Origin: Siphonodentalium dalli
Taxonomy: Eukaryota > Mollusca > Scaphopoda > Gadilida > Siphonodentaliidae
DNA length: 64,000 bases
NCBI GenBank assembly: GCA_032622095.1
Contig: CP136064.1
Coordinates: forward strand, 108,924,004-108,988,003
Direction of reading: 5' to 3'
Part shown: in pieces, positions 33,896 through 45,024 of the stretch
How positions within the stretch are numbered: position 1 is the stretch's first letter
Layout: every line of letters begins with the position of its first letter
Notes under the pieces: model-generated
The model's input: the letters and a program-made list of their open reading frames with translations, nothing else
What the model was told of the DNA's origin: nothing
The model's database searches: none
Program-made: the position numbers and the translations under genes

Positions 33896-34667
33896 TTCTC
33901 TTAGGATCATAAATTTTGTTTATTTTATCAAGTGACTTCCGTTTAGCAACTGCGTGGAGATTGGCAATGGACCAATGGAATTGGCAATGGACCAACGAGA
34001 TGAAAATAAAATTGGCTACTTCACAACTTCTGAAGAATTCATATGCGATTTATGCCCATTTTCATTTAGACCAATTTTCGTTGTTTCGCTAAATGAAAAC
34101 TAGCGAAGACGTCATGACTTTGACTTTGCTGGTCAGAATCCAGACAATATTGCACTTGTCATGTTGTCTCTGCTGGAGCTAAGCGCTGATTCTGCCTTGA
34201 GCACTAGACTAGACATATATAACCAGACCTGCTTCAATTACTATTACAAGGGACATGCATAGAGGGTCTATAGGTACTGTATAATAGCTTATTTAATGTA
34301 TAAGACTATGATAAGCCTTTTCAGAGTATATACATGGAGTATAAACATGAAGTCTAAACAAACTATTTCCTGAATTTATCAACCTATTTTTGACACAGGA
34401 ATGTGACAAAAGTGCAAAATTACTACGTTTAGCAAGTGTAATTTTTGCACTGTCTCAAAATTACACTTGCTTCTAAAAATAGGCACCTTGTGTGTAGTAT
34501 AGTCCCAGGCATGTTCAAAGAGCAATGCATGTTTCAGAGACGTATATATAACATGCTACTATGCCATATATGCTATATATATATACACAATAGAAACCTT
34601 AAAATGTGCATATACTGTCCTAAGTGCGACATCAGAATACAGCGGCCATTTGAGCTTCATTTTTTTG

Positions 34668-34729
34668 GGTCGCTTCAGTGGCAAGGCACGCTCGCCTTCA
34701 TGGGCCGGGGTTCGAATCTCACCCAATCC
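34668..34729 (+). repeat. tRNA-like sequence, possible SINE head
   Basis: CGCTTCAGTGGCAAGGC resembles an A box and GGGGTTCGAATCTC at 34707-34720 a B box (GGTTCGAANCC type), 30-odd bases apart. The implied T stem pairs poorly and an acceptor stem is not convincing, so I favour a tRNA-derived SINE over a working tRNA. Confidence 0.4.
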
Positions 34730-34842
34730 GAAATAAATTTGCACTGTCTCAAAATTACACTTGCTTCTAAAAATAGGCGCCTTGTGTCTTGTATAGTCCC
34801 AGGCATGTTCAAAGAGCAAAGCTTGGCATGTTTCGGAGATGA

Positions 34843-34937
34843 ACAGTAATGCTCTAATTAATCGACTCCTTAACCACAGCACAGTTACCCATAATTCTGC
34901 TGTGGTTAAGGAGTCGATTAATTAGAGCATTACTGTA
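34843..34937. repeat. M1 MITE, short internally deleted copy
   Basis: ACAGTAATGCTC and GAGCATTACTGTA with only about 35-bp arms on each side. Flanked by the duplication whose first unit is the empty site. Confidence 0.9.
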
Positions 34938-35079
34938 TATATAACATGCTACTGTGCCATATCTGCATTACTCTGTTTAGTTTGAGGGCTGAAGTGTATG
35001 AGTAGCTTTTAATATTGAATCATAGCATTCGTGTGTGGTTGCTCCAATACGTGTCATGTATACGATTATATTACAAGTG

Positions 35080-35396
35080 CTGGAAAATTCAAATTCATTG
35101 GTGGGAAATGTTTAGATAATAAGTTCAACAAAAAATCTAAGATTCTCCCACCAGTCATAAAAGTAAATATTGGAATGGTCTATTATTCCTTTGGTGGGGT
35201 GTTCAGGAAAAAATGAGCAGACAACAGTATGACAAAAAGATAACGCATGTGCAGAAGTATTCATATTCTTTGGTGGGAAATGTTCAGAATAATAAAGTTC
35301 ACCAAATGACCATAGGTCATTTGTTGAACTTATTAACTGAACATTTCCTGAGGGATAACTACTCATCAATGAGTATTTAGTACAGAAAGAGCTAAG
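35080..35396. mobile_element. T-D element, rearranged
   Basis: Contains TCATAAAAGTAAATATTGG, AGATAATAAGTTCA arms and ends GAGTATTTAGTACAGAAAGAG. The outer TTAA ends are lost. Confidence 0.55.
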
Positions 35397-36007
35397 GATC
35401 ATATCTTCGTTTTCTGTAATGAGTAACCATAATTGGGCATCTATCTAAAAAATGCTATCATGAAAGCTGATACATTTTTTTTTACTCAAAACTAACCCAA
35501 ATTTTTACAAATTATTCAAACATCACATCAAATTATATAAACATTTGTACTAACATTACAAAAAACATTTGGACTGCATCTCCCAGTATCAGCCTTTTAA
35601 ACCAATATAGTCAATCCATCAGAATAATTGATTGCTTTGTTGACGCACCAATGGAGACTTATAATGCATGGTTTACGGCAGCCATGATCTCTCCGATCTA
35701 TATGGATGATAGATGAAGAATCCTTGCCCATATAGGTTATTAAATATTTAATACCTGTTGATTGACTTCAGTCGTCGCCTTTCGCTGACTATAATCTAGT
35801 TAGCATTGTAGGCAGTAGTTACATTTGATGTACAGACTTGTTATTCTTGCATGTAGTTTGGCTGCATCTTCTGGATGAAAATTGGGACTTCTGTTCTATT
35901 CCTTCGATGTTTTGATTGGATAGTTTTGTATTCTGTTCAATTCATAGGTAATTTTGGAAATATTAGGACCATTCAGTACATCAGTTCAAAAATAAGTGAA
36001 TTTGTTC

Positions 36008-36203
36008 TACAGTAATGCCTTAATAATCGACTCCGAAGTATACGACCCTTTAACCACAGCAGAATTATGGGAAATTTTTCAGGATTTAGTCGGAAATATG
36101 GCTTGTTGCCATTCATCGGAAAGCCATATTTCCGACTAAATCCTGAAAAATCACCCATAATTCTGCTGTGGTTAAGGAGTCAATTATTTAGGGCATCACT
36201 GTA
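36008..36203. repeat. M1 foldback MITE
   Basis: TACAGTAATGCCTTAATAAT at left and GGGCATCACTGTA at right. Confidence 0.9.
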
Positions 36204-36407
36204 TCTCTTCATGGTTATCTCTCTTCCTAGCATTGATTATACTTGACTTCTCTCATGCTTCAAATTTAACAGAAATAATTTTCTTTTTATAGAACAGGTC
36301 CTTAAAGCTTTCAATAAAAAGTCACATTACATTGTCACTGTTAAAACGATTGTTTAAAAAAATGGATATTCTGCAGTCTAATGAGATGAGGCTGAACTAT
36401 GGTCAAG

Positions 36408-37581
36408 TAGGGCTGCGACGATACATCATGAATTCATTGTATCGCAATACACTTTCAGACAATACGCGTATCATATTGTTTCAGGGGAATCGTGATACAA
36501 GAAATCAAGTAATGTCTGAAGATCAGCTAGTGTAAAAAATCATGTATACTATGTATATTTGACCCATTAGCCAACAATTAAACTCCATTTTAGTTTAGAT
36601 TAATATTATTCACCATAAGGTGTCTGACCTGTTCATGCCCTCTGGATATTTGGTCCTTAGTTGGAAAATCCAGTTTTATATTGTTTCGCCGACGTCGAGT
36701 ATTGTGCTCGATATCTGAGTCAGTGTTTGAGACATGTGACATGATGTGAGTGGTAGATGTGTGTACTGGCTAGCTTTAGTGAGCATTTGGTATATCCCTA
36801 ATGTGTTGTTGGATTCTTGTTTTAAGAGTTTAAAAAGATAGGTGATGGGTCCTGGCCTTGTATAAAGGACGTTTGTGAAGGGGGATATTGGTTTCCATGT
36901 GTTGAGGTGTATCATGTTTTCTGGCGGGATGTGATAGGACACGCCTTCGTTTTGCGTTCCTATTATCCTTGTTCGAGTTTGGATCACCTGTGTCGGATTG
37001 TTCCGACTTATGTGTCTGTGGTGAGCCGTAAATCGTTGGATGATTGTGCGGGTGTTATTTGTGTAGTCATATAGTAAGTAGTCGGGGTGATTAGTTACAA
37101 GATTAAAGTTTAGCAAGGGAAGCCTAACTTCTTAGTATAGCATTTGTAGAGTTGAGTCTCGTAAGTTAATTGCTTGTTAAGTATGATAACTTAGGTAATA
37201 AGTATTTGGTATACTTCACTATGTTTATAGTTTAGTAGGTTTACTGATTTCGCTTGGGTTAAGCTCTTCAGGTGTTTGTCACAATCAGCAATCAATAATT
37301 TTTATCTGAATAAGTGGGACGAGGTCTTGTGCTCGCATTTATATAGAGAAATTCCGGATGACCGGGTGGTGACCTTTGGTCTGACCTTGACCTTAACCTT
37401 GACCTTGGTTTGTTTTAGTTTAAACTGAACTCTGCCTCCAGTTGTAAACTTGTTTTTTTCTGATAATTCAGGCAGTATTCATTTGGAAACACTAATTTAG
37501 TGTATTGTGATATGTATTGTATCGTTGATCATGTATCATGATTCGTATTGTGTCATGACCAAGTGTATCGTTACAGCCCTA
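36408..37581. mobile_element. hAT-like element with TAGGGCTG ends and an internal insertion
   Basis: TAGGGCTGCGACGATACA and TGTATCGTTACAGCCCTA are inverted ends. The interior is split at 36601-37410 by a second sequence flanked by TTTTAGTTTA on both sides. Outer 8-bp flanks do not match. Confidence 0.65.
36604..37412. mobile_element. Insertion of unknown type inside 36408-37581
   Basis: Flanked by TTTTAGTTTA at both ends, a 10-bp duplication. A minus-strand open frame of about 146 codons (36676-37116) reads FNLVTNHPDYLLYDYTNN and onward; no family recognised and no in-frame ATG is certain. Near the right end CTTGACC repeats three times. Confidence 0.4.
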
Positions 37582-38159
37582 ACCGTAAGGGACCATATTG
37601 CCCTTCATTTCAAAATTATGGGGGAACTTTGTTAACCTGCAAATAATATTGATCTATCTCTCCATTCTTTACCAGACAATAACTTTGATGTTCATACAAC
37701 AATTTGCATGTTGTTTGACTGCATTTTCTGAATTAAAATTAAGATTTGTGTTCGAATACTTCAAAGTTTTAATTGGATATCATGATATTCTGTTTATTTC
37801 ATAGGTAATTTTGGAAATATTCAGAAATATTAGGTAAAATTCAGTTCTTTGGTTCGAAAATAAGAGAATTCATGGTTATCTCTTTTCCTAGTATTGATTT
37901 CTGGGCTTGCCATACTTAAAAATTTAAGAAATTTATTTGCTTTGTATGCAGCATATCATTATTGTGCCAATGCATTCTCTTATATATGCGAGTCGCCCAT
38001 AAAAAGTCACATTACATTGTCATTGTTTAAACAATTGTTTTTAAAAAAGTGGAGATATTCTGCAATTGATGTGTCAGTCCATCTGTCCCTTCTTATAGAC
38101 CTTGCGGTGCTTGCATGTAGTTTGAATGCATTTTCTGAATGAAAATGTGGATTTCTGTT

Positions 38160-38355
38160 CTATTCATATGAAGTTATAGGGAGCCTCACATATATAAGAG
38201 AATGCACTGGCTTAAAAAGACAAGGTAATTATTGTTAGGCCAATGCATTCTCTTATATATGTGAGGTTCCCTATGGGAGACTGGCATATACAAGAGAATA
38301 CACTGGAACAGTGTTTTTGCTAAATTTCTGGAAGCTCCAGTCATGAAAGGGTTAA
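38160..38355. mobile_element. T-B element, partial
   Basis: Right portion with a full hairpin pair and AAGCTCCAGTCATGAAAGGG then TTAA. A separate stem piece TGCCAATGCATTCTCTTATA at 37970-37990 suggests the left part was displaced. Confidence 0.65.
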
Positions 38356-38611
38356 TATGACCGAGTAGTCCGCACCACAATGAAATTAAATTTTTCTGAA
38401 GTATGGCAGCACAGTATTTTTTGGAGGTGTGGAGGTTTTTTCAGACAGGCAAGATGCATGAACTGACAAGTTGAAATCATTTTGAGGCTGTCAGGATATG
38501 ACAGACTATAATAATTGTAGCATTTTTTTTATTTCAAGGTTTGCAGTGGAACAAGATATTTCAATCAAATGTAAACTGCGTAACCTCAAAATATATCTCT
38601 ATCTTTTTCAG

Positions 38612-38656
38612 ATATTAACCAGTTCGACATTGATAACATGGATCTTAGTGATGTCG
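38612..38656 (+). CDS. Exon E: 45-nt microexon of the espin-like gene
   Basis: Acceptor ATCTTTTTCAG|AT and donor GTCG|GTAAGTG, both phase 1. Encodes D-INQFDIDNMDLSDV (residues 879-893), an acidic/hydrophobic segment. Good splice sites and phases matching both neighbours support it despite its size. Divisible by three. Confidence 0.7.
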
Positions 38657-39390
38657 GTAAGTGCTTTAGCTCTTTCTATACTGAATGGATTCTCCCGTAC
38701 ACTTATAAAAGTATACACTGGAATGGCATGTTCAGGTGAAGCAGACGAAAGACAGACAAAAAGATATAAACACAAGTGCAGATGGATTTCTATTAATTGG
38801 TGGGAAATGTTTAGATAATAAGTTCAACAAACGACTTAGGTTGTTTGTTGATTTTATTATCTGGACATTTCCTAAGGGAACTACATGTCAATGAGTATTG
38901 AGAATAGAAAGGATTAATTGTACCAGTAATGACCTTCAGTTTGAATAACACTTTAAACAAAGTAATCAAAATATTCAAAATAGTTAGCGTAAAGATATGG
39001 ATGGCCTTCGTGATCGGTATTGCTAAAAGTCACCTCCATTGAAACCATCACAGATTTTGTTCTTACACCGATCATACATATCGCATAAATAGCATGTTAT
39101 TGTCAAGATCGTACGCCTTGTTAGTAAACAAAAGCCATATTATGATAAAGTACAGTGCTTATTGAGTGTTCGATATGCAAAACACTCAACACCAGAAAGG
39201 CCTCACTCTCTAAGTGAACTTTGGTTAAAATTGACACGATATTGTTTACAACATACCAATATAGCGCTCCCTAATCCTCACCACTCAAGATTTCGGTGTT
39301 GAATGGGTCACCGTGAATCACTCTCCTAAAATATTGCCACGGTGTTGTGGTCTTTTATTATCAGAATTTTAATATTTGTATTAATTTCAG
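38657..39390 (+). other. Intron 5 (0.7 kb)
   Basis: Donor GTAAGTG and acceptor TTAATTTCAG, phase 1. Apart from the T-D element nothing is seen in 38920-39380. Confidence 0.75.
38671..38917. mobile_element. T-D element in intron 5
   Basis: CTCTTTCTATACTGAATGG at left, right end AATAGAAAGGATTAA. Inner AGATAATAAGTTCAACAAAC arms. It starts 15 bp after the exon E donor. Confidence 0.7.
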
Positions 39391-39494
39391 ATCCTCGAGA
39401 AGTTTCAAACTTGATCATCATTCCAGACGACTGTCCACCATGGAAACGAGACATGGTCGAAAGGAAAAACAGGGAGAGGATGGCGGAATATAAG
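39391..39494 (+). CDS. Exon F: first W-K module
   Basis: Acceptor TTTCAG|AT (phase 1), donor AAG|GTTGTT (phase 0). Residues 894-928: DPREVSNLIIIPDDC then PPWKRDMVERKNRERMAEYK. Tryptophan 911 sits in PPWKRD followed by a charged helix. This matches the C-terminal actin-bundling part expected in espins. The donor is weak: reading through gives two valines and TAA at 39501-39503, so retention would yield a short isoform lacking two modules. Confidence 0.85.
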
Positions 39495-39627
39495 GTTGTT
39501 TAATTTATCTAATAATCTGGTCTAATTTGTCATCAGTGTAGGGGGGTGGCTCAGTTGACATGGTGCATGGCACATTAGGCCAATATAAACTGTTTGTCCA
39601 TTGCTTTTTGGGGGGTGATGGGGGTAA

Positions 39628-39742
39628 GCTTTGAAATAGTGTGTTTGTCATTTTCAGAATGAGATCCCCAGAGGCTGAATTAAGTGACGCTATCCAGCAT
39701 GGTGGGCTAGCATCACCCTCTGGGGACCTCAATCTGCTTTTA
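39628..39742. repeat. hAT-like family H, partial
   Basis: AAGCTTTGAAATAGTGTGTT then CAGAATGAGATCCCCAGAGG; the right arm stops at CCTCAATCTGCTTTTAAC. Confidence 0.65.
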
Positions 39743-39787
39743 ACATACTTCATTGCTTTGCCTTCAATAGTATGGTGCTACATTAGA

Positions 39788-39890
39788 TACAGTAATGCCC
39801 TAAGTAATCGACCCCTTAACCACAGCAGAATTATTGGAAATTTTCAGGATTTAGTTTGAAATATGGCTTGTTGTCATTCATCGGAAAGTT
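39788..39890. repeat. M1 MITE, left half only
   Basis: TACAGTAATGCCCTAAGTAA through TCATCGGAAAG; no right arm. Confidence 0.8.
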
Positions 39891-40044
39891 CAATAAATGG
39901 TAGCTGATCATCTCATCCTAGGTCTCCCATTGAGTTTTTAAGTGTTTCTCTGTTTGTCATCTGCTTTAGTGTATCTGAACTTCTCTGCAAATGAAGAATA
40001 GACCATTTCAATGAAATGTACTGCGCTGAGGTATCCATTCAGTA

Positions 40045-40294
40045 ATGAACCCTTTCATGATGGGTGCCGCACTGGTGCAGCATTAAAGATCCTGTGCCAG
40101 TGCATTCTCTTGTATATGCGAGTCTCCCATAGGGACCCTCACATATATAAGAGGATGCAGTGGCTTACAAGGTCAAGGTAAATATTATTTGGTCAATGTA
40201 TTCTCTTATATATGCGAGACTCACATATATAAGAGAATGCATAGGCACAGGATTTTTGCAAAATTTCAGAAAGCTCCAGACATGGAATGGTTAA
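40045..40294. mobile_element. T-B element adjoining the reverse transcriptase fragment
   Basis: Left TGAACCCTTTCATGATGGG (TTAA mutated), right CATGGAATGGTTAA. Two hairpins around GGTCAAGGTAAATATT. The RT reading frame starts at the next base after its TTAA. Confidence 0.75.
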
Positions 40295-40702
40295 ATGGCT
40301 GACAGTAGATTTGACTGTATTGCTCATTACATGTACACTAGGAAAACTGACCGTGAACAGCGAGTCTTAATTGAGGGAGATCATTCTCAATGGAAACCTG
40401 TCATGGCGGGTGTGCCCCAAGGCTCTATACTAGGCCCCCTCTTTTTTCTTATCTACATTAATGATATAACGCAAAATGTTAACTGTCAAATACGCTTGTT
40501 TGCAGATGATACATCCATATTTTTAACAGTTGAAGACCCTACATTGGCGGCCGAATTAATAAACGGTGATATTGAACGATTGGCATCCTGGTCACAAGAA
40601 TGGCTTGTGAAATTTAACCCGACGAAAACTGAGACTCTCTTGATATCGCGTAAAACTGACCCCCCTGATCACCCCGACTCCATATGTCTAACGAGGACGT
40701 AA
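40295..40702 (+). pseudogene. Reverse transcriptase fragment, palm region
   Basis: Encodes QRVLIEGDHSQW, then AGVPQGSILGPLFFLIYIND and the catalytic box FADDTS (two aspartates intact), followed by LASWSQEWLVKFNPTKTE. This is the standard non-LTR RT order (blocks with GxPQGS and FADD). The part before QRV is short, so most of the fingers and the endonuclease are missing. Frame is lost near 40660-40700, probably a one-base slip around a C-run at 40660. Probably of the CR1/Jockey type, but the clade cannot be fixed by eye. Confidence 0.9.
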
Positions 40703-41658
40703 ATGAGGTGATTTTTCACAAACATCTGGGATTAACGTTTAACAATCATGGCTCATGGGATGCTCATATAAATGACATTATAGACAGGGCCTGGAAACGA
40801 GTGAACCACCTAAGAAAATTTAAATACTACCTGGACCGTATAACTATAGAGAGAATATATTTTGCTTATATAAGACCAGTCTTGGAATATGCCTCACCCG
40901 TATGGGACAACTGCACGCAAGCTGAAAGTGAGCTAATAGAAAAAATTCAATTTGAAGCTGCTAGAATAGCAACGGGAGGAACTAGAAGCATAAACAGCAT
41001 TGATATATTGGCAGACCTTGGTTGGGAATTGTTAAGTGAAAGGAGAAAAAAATTCAAACAACATCAATTCTATAAGATGTTCTATCGCAATTCGCCAGCA
41101 TATCTTTACAACACTGTTAATCATAAACACCCAGGGGCTGACAGATATGACTTTCGGAGAACTGACTTAAGACCCCCTTTTTCGGACACATCATCATATC
41201 AACGATCATTCTTGCCCGCGACAACACGCCAGTGGAATAAATTATCTGATGACCTGAAAAACTCAGAAACTCTAGAAAATTTCAAATACAAATTGAATAC
41301 CAATCTGCGCCTAAGACAAAAGAATGTTCGCCATTATAGCTATAGCAAATGCCGCAAAGCCCAGTTAATTCACACGCAACTTCGACTAGGATGCAGTAAC
41401 CTCAATGATGATCTCAGTCGCAACCATTTAAACGAATCTGATAAAAGCTCATGTGGGGAAGTCGAGACTGCCGACCACTTTTTACTATATTGTCCCAGAT
41501 ACTCGACAATACGAATTGAAATTTTCTCAGTATTAGCACAAAATTTGTGGAGATCTGATATTTTACTTAAGGGATCTACTTCATTTCCCAAAAGACTCAA
41601 TAAGGCCATATTTGAGGCAACTCAAACATTTATACTAACAAGCAATCGATTTCGTTAA
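40684..41658 (+). pseudogene. Reverse transcriptase C-terminal part, +1/-1 shifted
   Basis: Continues the same protein in another frame: HKHLGLTFNNHGSWDAHI, then RIYFAYIRPVLEYASPVWD (thumb region typical of non-LTR RTs), a long tail with ATTRQWNKLSDDLKN, and near the C terminus CGEVETADHFLLYCPRY, a Cys/His cluster common at the end of these proteins. Open for about 320 codons to a stop at 41656-41658, so apart from the one shift the copy is little decayed. Confidence 0.9.
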
Positions 41659-42724
41659 TCGCCAATTGTATTTCTGATATTCACAATAAGTAGCTGCTCG
41701 AATTTGATAGTCTTCAGAGACACAAACAAAAAATGATATAGAAATAAATCATATACATGTATATAGCTAACAATGTAGCAATAATTTCAATAACTCGACC
41801 CAAAAAACAAAAACTTAAATAAATTTTAAAAAAGCCATATTAAGGTACTGGCAAACTATTGACTCCACTCGACACAAATAGTTTTAAATTTTCCTATGTA
41901 AAACAATAACATGCATAAGGGTAGTGATCATTGTAAATATATGTGTTAATTGCTTTTTTCCTCTGTTCTCACCCAACTGTTCATTTATCTTCTAATCATG
42001 CTCTGTATCTCTTCCTCTCACTTAATCTTAACTTCCACTTCTCACTGAACACTATATGTAATCTATTCTCCTCTGAGGAGATGGCTCTATATAAGCATCT
42101 GATGCTTGTTGTCAAATCCTCTTCCTCCCTTCTTGTCTTCTATTCATACATGTGTCATGTTTTATAATTATATAATTTTGGGAAGAAATAAAATATTGTT
42201 TAAACCAAAATTGGCATAGAATAAAGCCAGTTCTCCTATGCTTTCATATAATTGGGATGACACAACTGGAGCATAATAATATTACTGTATTCCCGAGAGA
42301 AATTACTGAGTTTACCAATGGTATATTGCACTACAACTCTTACATAACAAGCCTTTAAACCCATTTGTTTGGTATAACCCTTATGTAACTGCCTTCATGC
42401 AATCAGTTTTATAGCCTTTTGTGTCAAAGTCAATTTAATATTCACTTCATCAGGTGTATTACATTACAGATGAAATTGGGTGCACTACAGACCTATCAAG
42501 TTTTGAAAATGGCCATCTGTGAGATTTTTGAGGGAGGAATGCCCAAATATGCTCATGTTAAAAAAATTATGTTTTAAAATTAATTCAGTAATTCATCTTT
42601 AATTCTTTTTATTATATGGTGTAGATTATAGAATTTTATGAGTTTCTATTTTTTTTATGTTATAAATATTTATACCATAATTGCCTGTTCTATTGTGTGT
42701 ATAACACCTATTTTGTAAATTTCA

Positions 42725-42835
42725 TCTTTACACCCTACTGTGGTTATACAGCTTCCTACTGTGGGTATAAATTTCTACTGTGGGTGTAAATTTTCAAACG
42801 TAATTTCATATGTTAAACGTGTATACCCATAGTAG
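42725..42835. repeat. Short CTACTGTGGGTATAAA repeats
   Basis: Three direct variants (CTACTGTGGTTATA, CTACTGTGGGTATAAA, CTACTGTGGGTGTAAA) and one inverted (TATACCCATAGTAG). Confidence 0.5.
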
Positions 42836-43189
42836 AACTACATCGTAGTTAGCAAAATAGTTCCTATATGTCACATTCATTTGAAATTGGAAGTTGTCAT
42901 GATATCAATTAGATATGAGGAAAATATCATGAATTTCAATCAAATGTAGCTTGCTTGTGCTATACTAACTAGGAAACATATGAATGATAATTCCAAGTGA
43001 CTGATCGCTCAGAAATAGGATGACGTCATGACGTTAATGTAAGCATCACTACGCGTGACACACAATCCTTATAGCGTCGTGTTTGTGTCTCTTTCAATTC
43101 TTTATTCTCATGACCTATAATACATAGGTATCGAGATAACATTTGTACACTATTTACATATATCATGGTACATATATAAGCATATTATA

Positions 43190-43265
43190 CACATTATTAT
43201 AAATAAATATAAATAAACATTATAAATAAATATCAATAAACACATTATAAATAAATATAATAGCA
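43190..43265. repeat. ATAAATA simple repeat
   Basis: Tandem CATTATAAATAAATAT units, three or four copies. Confidence 0.7.
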
Positions 43266-43525
43266 CTATCATTGCTATATATGTATAACATTATTCATTA
43301 ATATGGGTGAGATGATACACATTTAAAGTAAACAGCGGGGTAGTTGAATTCGCAAACAAAATTACAAAAATAAAAATTACAATTACAGCTACTGTTATAC
43401 ACATTCTTTTATATGAAATAATACAATGGGTTGAACGGCTGACAAATTGTCAAAGGTCATGGTCAACTAAACTATGCCAATTGTGGTCTTCAAGAAAGAA
43501 GAGCACTTCCTGTTTAAAATAGAGT

Positions 43526-43544
43526 CCCCCCCCCCCCCCCCCCC
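43526..43544. repeat. Poly-C run
   Basis: Nineteen consecutive C residues. Such a run is prone to length errors in assembly. Confidence 0.9.
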
Positions 43545-43723
43545 TTCAATTGTCCACATTGTATGAACAGTCATTTCATTAATTTGCCCTCAACTGGCGC
43601 ACTTGTGAAGTGTCATTGTTTATTCAGCATTTTCATACATCTAGAAACAAATCATGGCTTTAGGAGAGTGTGAAAATCAATTAAGGATATCACCTTGCAA
43701 TCACAGATATCAGCTATTAGTGT

Positions 43724-44343
43724 GGTAACCGGACATTTCCCCACCGGACATTTCCCCACTTTCAAAAGCGGACATTTCCCCACCCGGACATTTACCCACC
43801 GGACATTTCCCCACCCGGACATTTACCCACCGGACATTTCTCCACCCCGCCGGTGAAATCAAAAGAATGTTTGTACTGTTGTGAAGCCTGGTCAGTGAGG
43901 CCATCTCAAGCGATGTCACCTCAGCCGATGTCATGTTTTGACAAACATTGAAAGAGTGTTTTGACAAACATGAAAGAGTGTTTTGACGATAGTTTGGGAC
44001 ATCAACGCATGTTGAAACAATGTTGTGACATTATGAATTCTAGTGAGTGAACTCTATACAGCCTATATAACCTTAGCAAAGTTATCATGGAATCATATCT
44101 TCACTTCCAATCATGGAACAATAAATCTGATTTTAACACACACCCATAGTAATAGTCAATACCACACACCCATAGCAGGTAAATGTCCGCTTTGCCATTT
44201 CACCGGCGGGGTGGGGAAACGTCCGCTTTGATATTGAGTAAGTGGGGAAATGTCCGGTGGGTAAATGTCCGGGTGGGGAAATGTCCGCTTTGCCATTTCA
44301 AGGGTGGGTGGGGAAATGTCCGGTGGGGAAATGTCCGGGATTC
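43724..44343. mobile_element. DNA element with inverted tandem GGGGAAATGTCC arrays
   Basis: Perfect 8-bp flank ATTAGTGT at 43716-43723 and 44344-44351. The left arm (about 43730-43850) has several CGGACATTTCCCCAC units, the right arm (about 44180-44340) the inverse units, with variants TTTACCCAC/GTAAATG in both. The interior includes a repeated GAAAGAGTGTTTTGACAAAC. An 8-bp duplication is hAT-like, but the ends (GGTAAC, GGATTC) are imperfect. Confidence 0.75.
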
Positions 44344-44931
44344 ATTAGTGTTGAAGTTACCAACAGTGCATCTGCACCTGTCCATTTTACATAGTTTGCA
44401 TGGCACTATAAACATTTATCCCTTATTATACTCAGCTTTTGTGCAGTTTACACGAGTACTAAAGCAGTCATAATGTATTTAATCTTTAACTTTTGGGGGA
44501 GTTGCATAGGACTAGTATGGTTTTGTACTTTAATAATTTGAAGCCAAGTCAAGAACCAACAAAGAGATATTTATTTCAAAGCAAAACATTGTTTTGGCGA
44601 TCATGCCAAACTGAATAATTTCCATTTGAGTGCTTTTGGGAATGCCAAATTTTGCAAGATATATGCACAAACACGTTCTTAGCAATGTAAACACTTTAGA
44701 GGAGAAAAGTATTTTTTAAGTATTCAGTACATATACTTTTATGCTCCAAAATAGACCTAATAATATTCAAATACATGAATTATCTTTCTACGAGCCTTAA
44801 GTGTCCCAGAAAGAACCATTGAAGTCATAAAAATACAATTTTGAACACAATGTACGGCCCCATACAAAAACCGGTCCATTTGCATTCATCGGAATTCTGA
44901 AATCTGAAATAGAATGTTTGGAAAAGATATT

Positions 44932-45024
44932 TTGTGTTATCTGAACATAAAACTATTTTAAAACTTCAAAAATTCGAACATATTTTGTGTTATCTGAACA
45001 TAAAACTATTTTAAAACTTCACGC
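44932..45024 (+). repeat. Tandem duplication of about 50 bp
   Basis: ATTTTGTGTTATCTGAACAT followed by AAAACTATTTTAAAACTTCA occurs twice in tandem. Confidence 0.8.

Larger units (their letters stand above)
34445..34990 (+). repeat. Tandem duplication of about 295 bp with an M1 insertion in unit 2
   Basis: TGCACTGTCTCAAAATTACA through TATATAACATGCTACT occurs at 34448-34562 and 34740-34955. In unit 2 the M1 copy sits exactly where unit 1 reads GACGTATATATAAC. Confidence 0.85.
26096..38611 (+). other. Intron 4 (12.5 kb)
   Basis: Donor GTAAG and acceptor ATCTTTTTCAG, phase 1 on both sides. A further phase 1-1 exon could be hidden here; the only candidate noted is 29201-29247. Besides the listed repeats, the segments 28650-29180, 30660-31230, 31680-31930 and 33160-33700 show no structure I can interpret. 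Confidence 0.65.
40295..42205 (+). mobile_element. Non-LTR retrotransposon, 5'-truncated
   Basis: Carries the RT core and C-terminal region in two frames, then a non-coding 3' part to about 42205 (AAGAAATAAAATATTG just before). No endonuclease or first ORF is present, as usual for 5'-truncated insertions. The exact 3' end and target duplication are not resolved. Confidence 0.85.

Noticed and set aside
34668-34729. Functional tRNA gene
   Set aside because: A- and B-box-like motifs exist, but the T stem and acceptor stem pair poorly and no terminator T-run follows closely.
36676-37116. 146-codon minus-strand frame as a host gene
   Set aside because: It lies within an insertion nested in a hAT-like element, and no family or splice structure supports it.
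44183-44473. Open frames across the GGGGAAATGTCC arrays
   Set aside because: They are repetitive translations of the tandem units (GGEMSG/GNVRW-like on the two strands) and not proteins.
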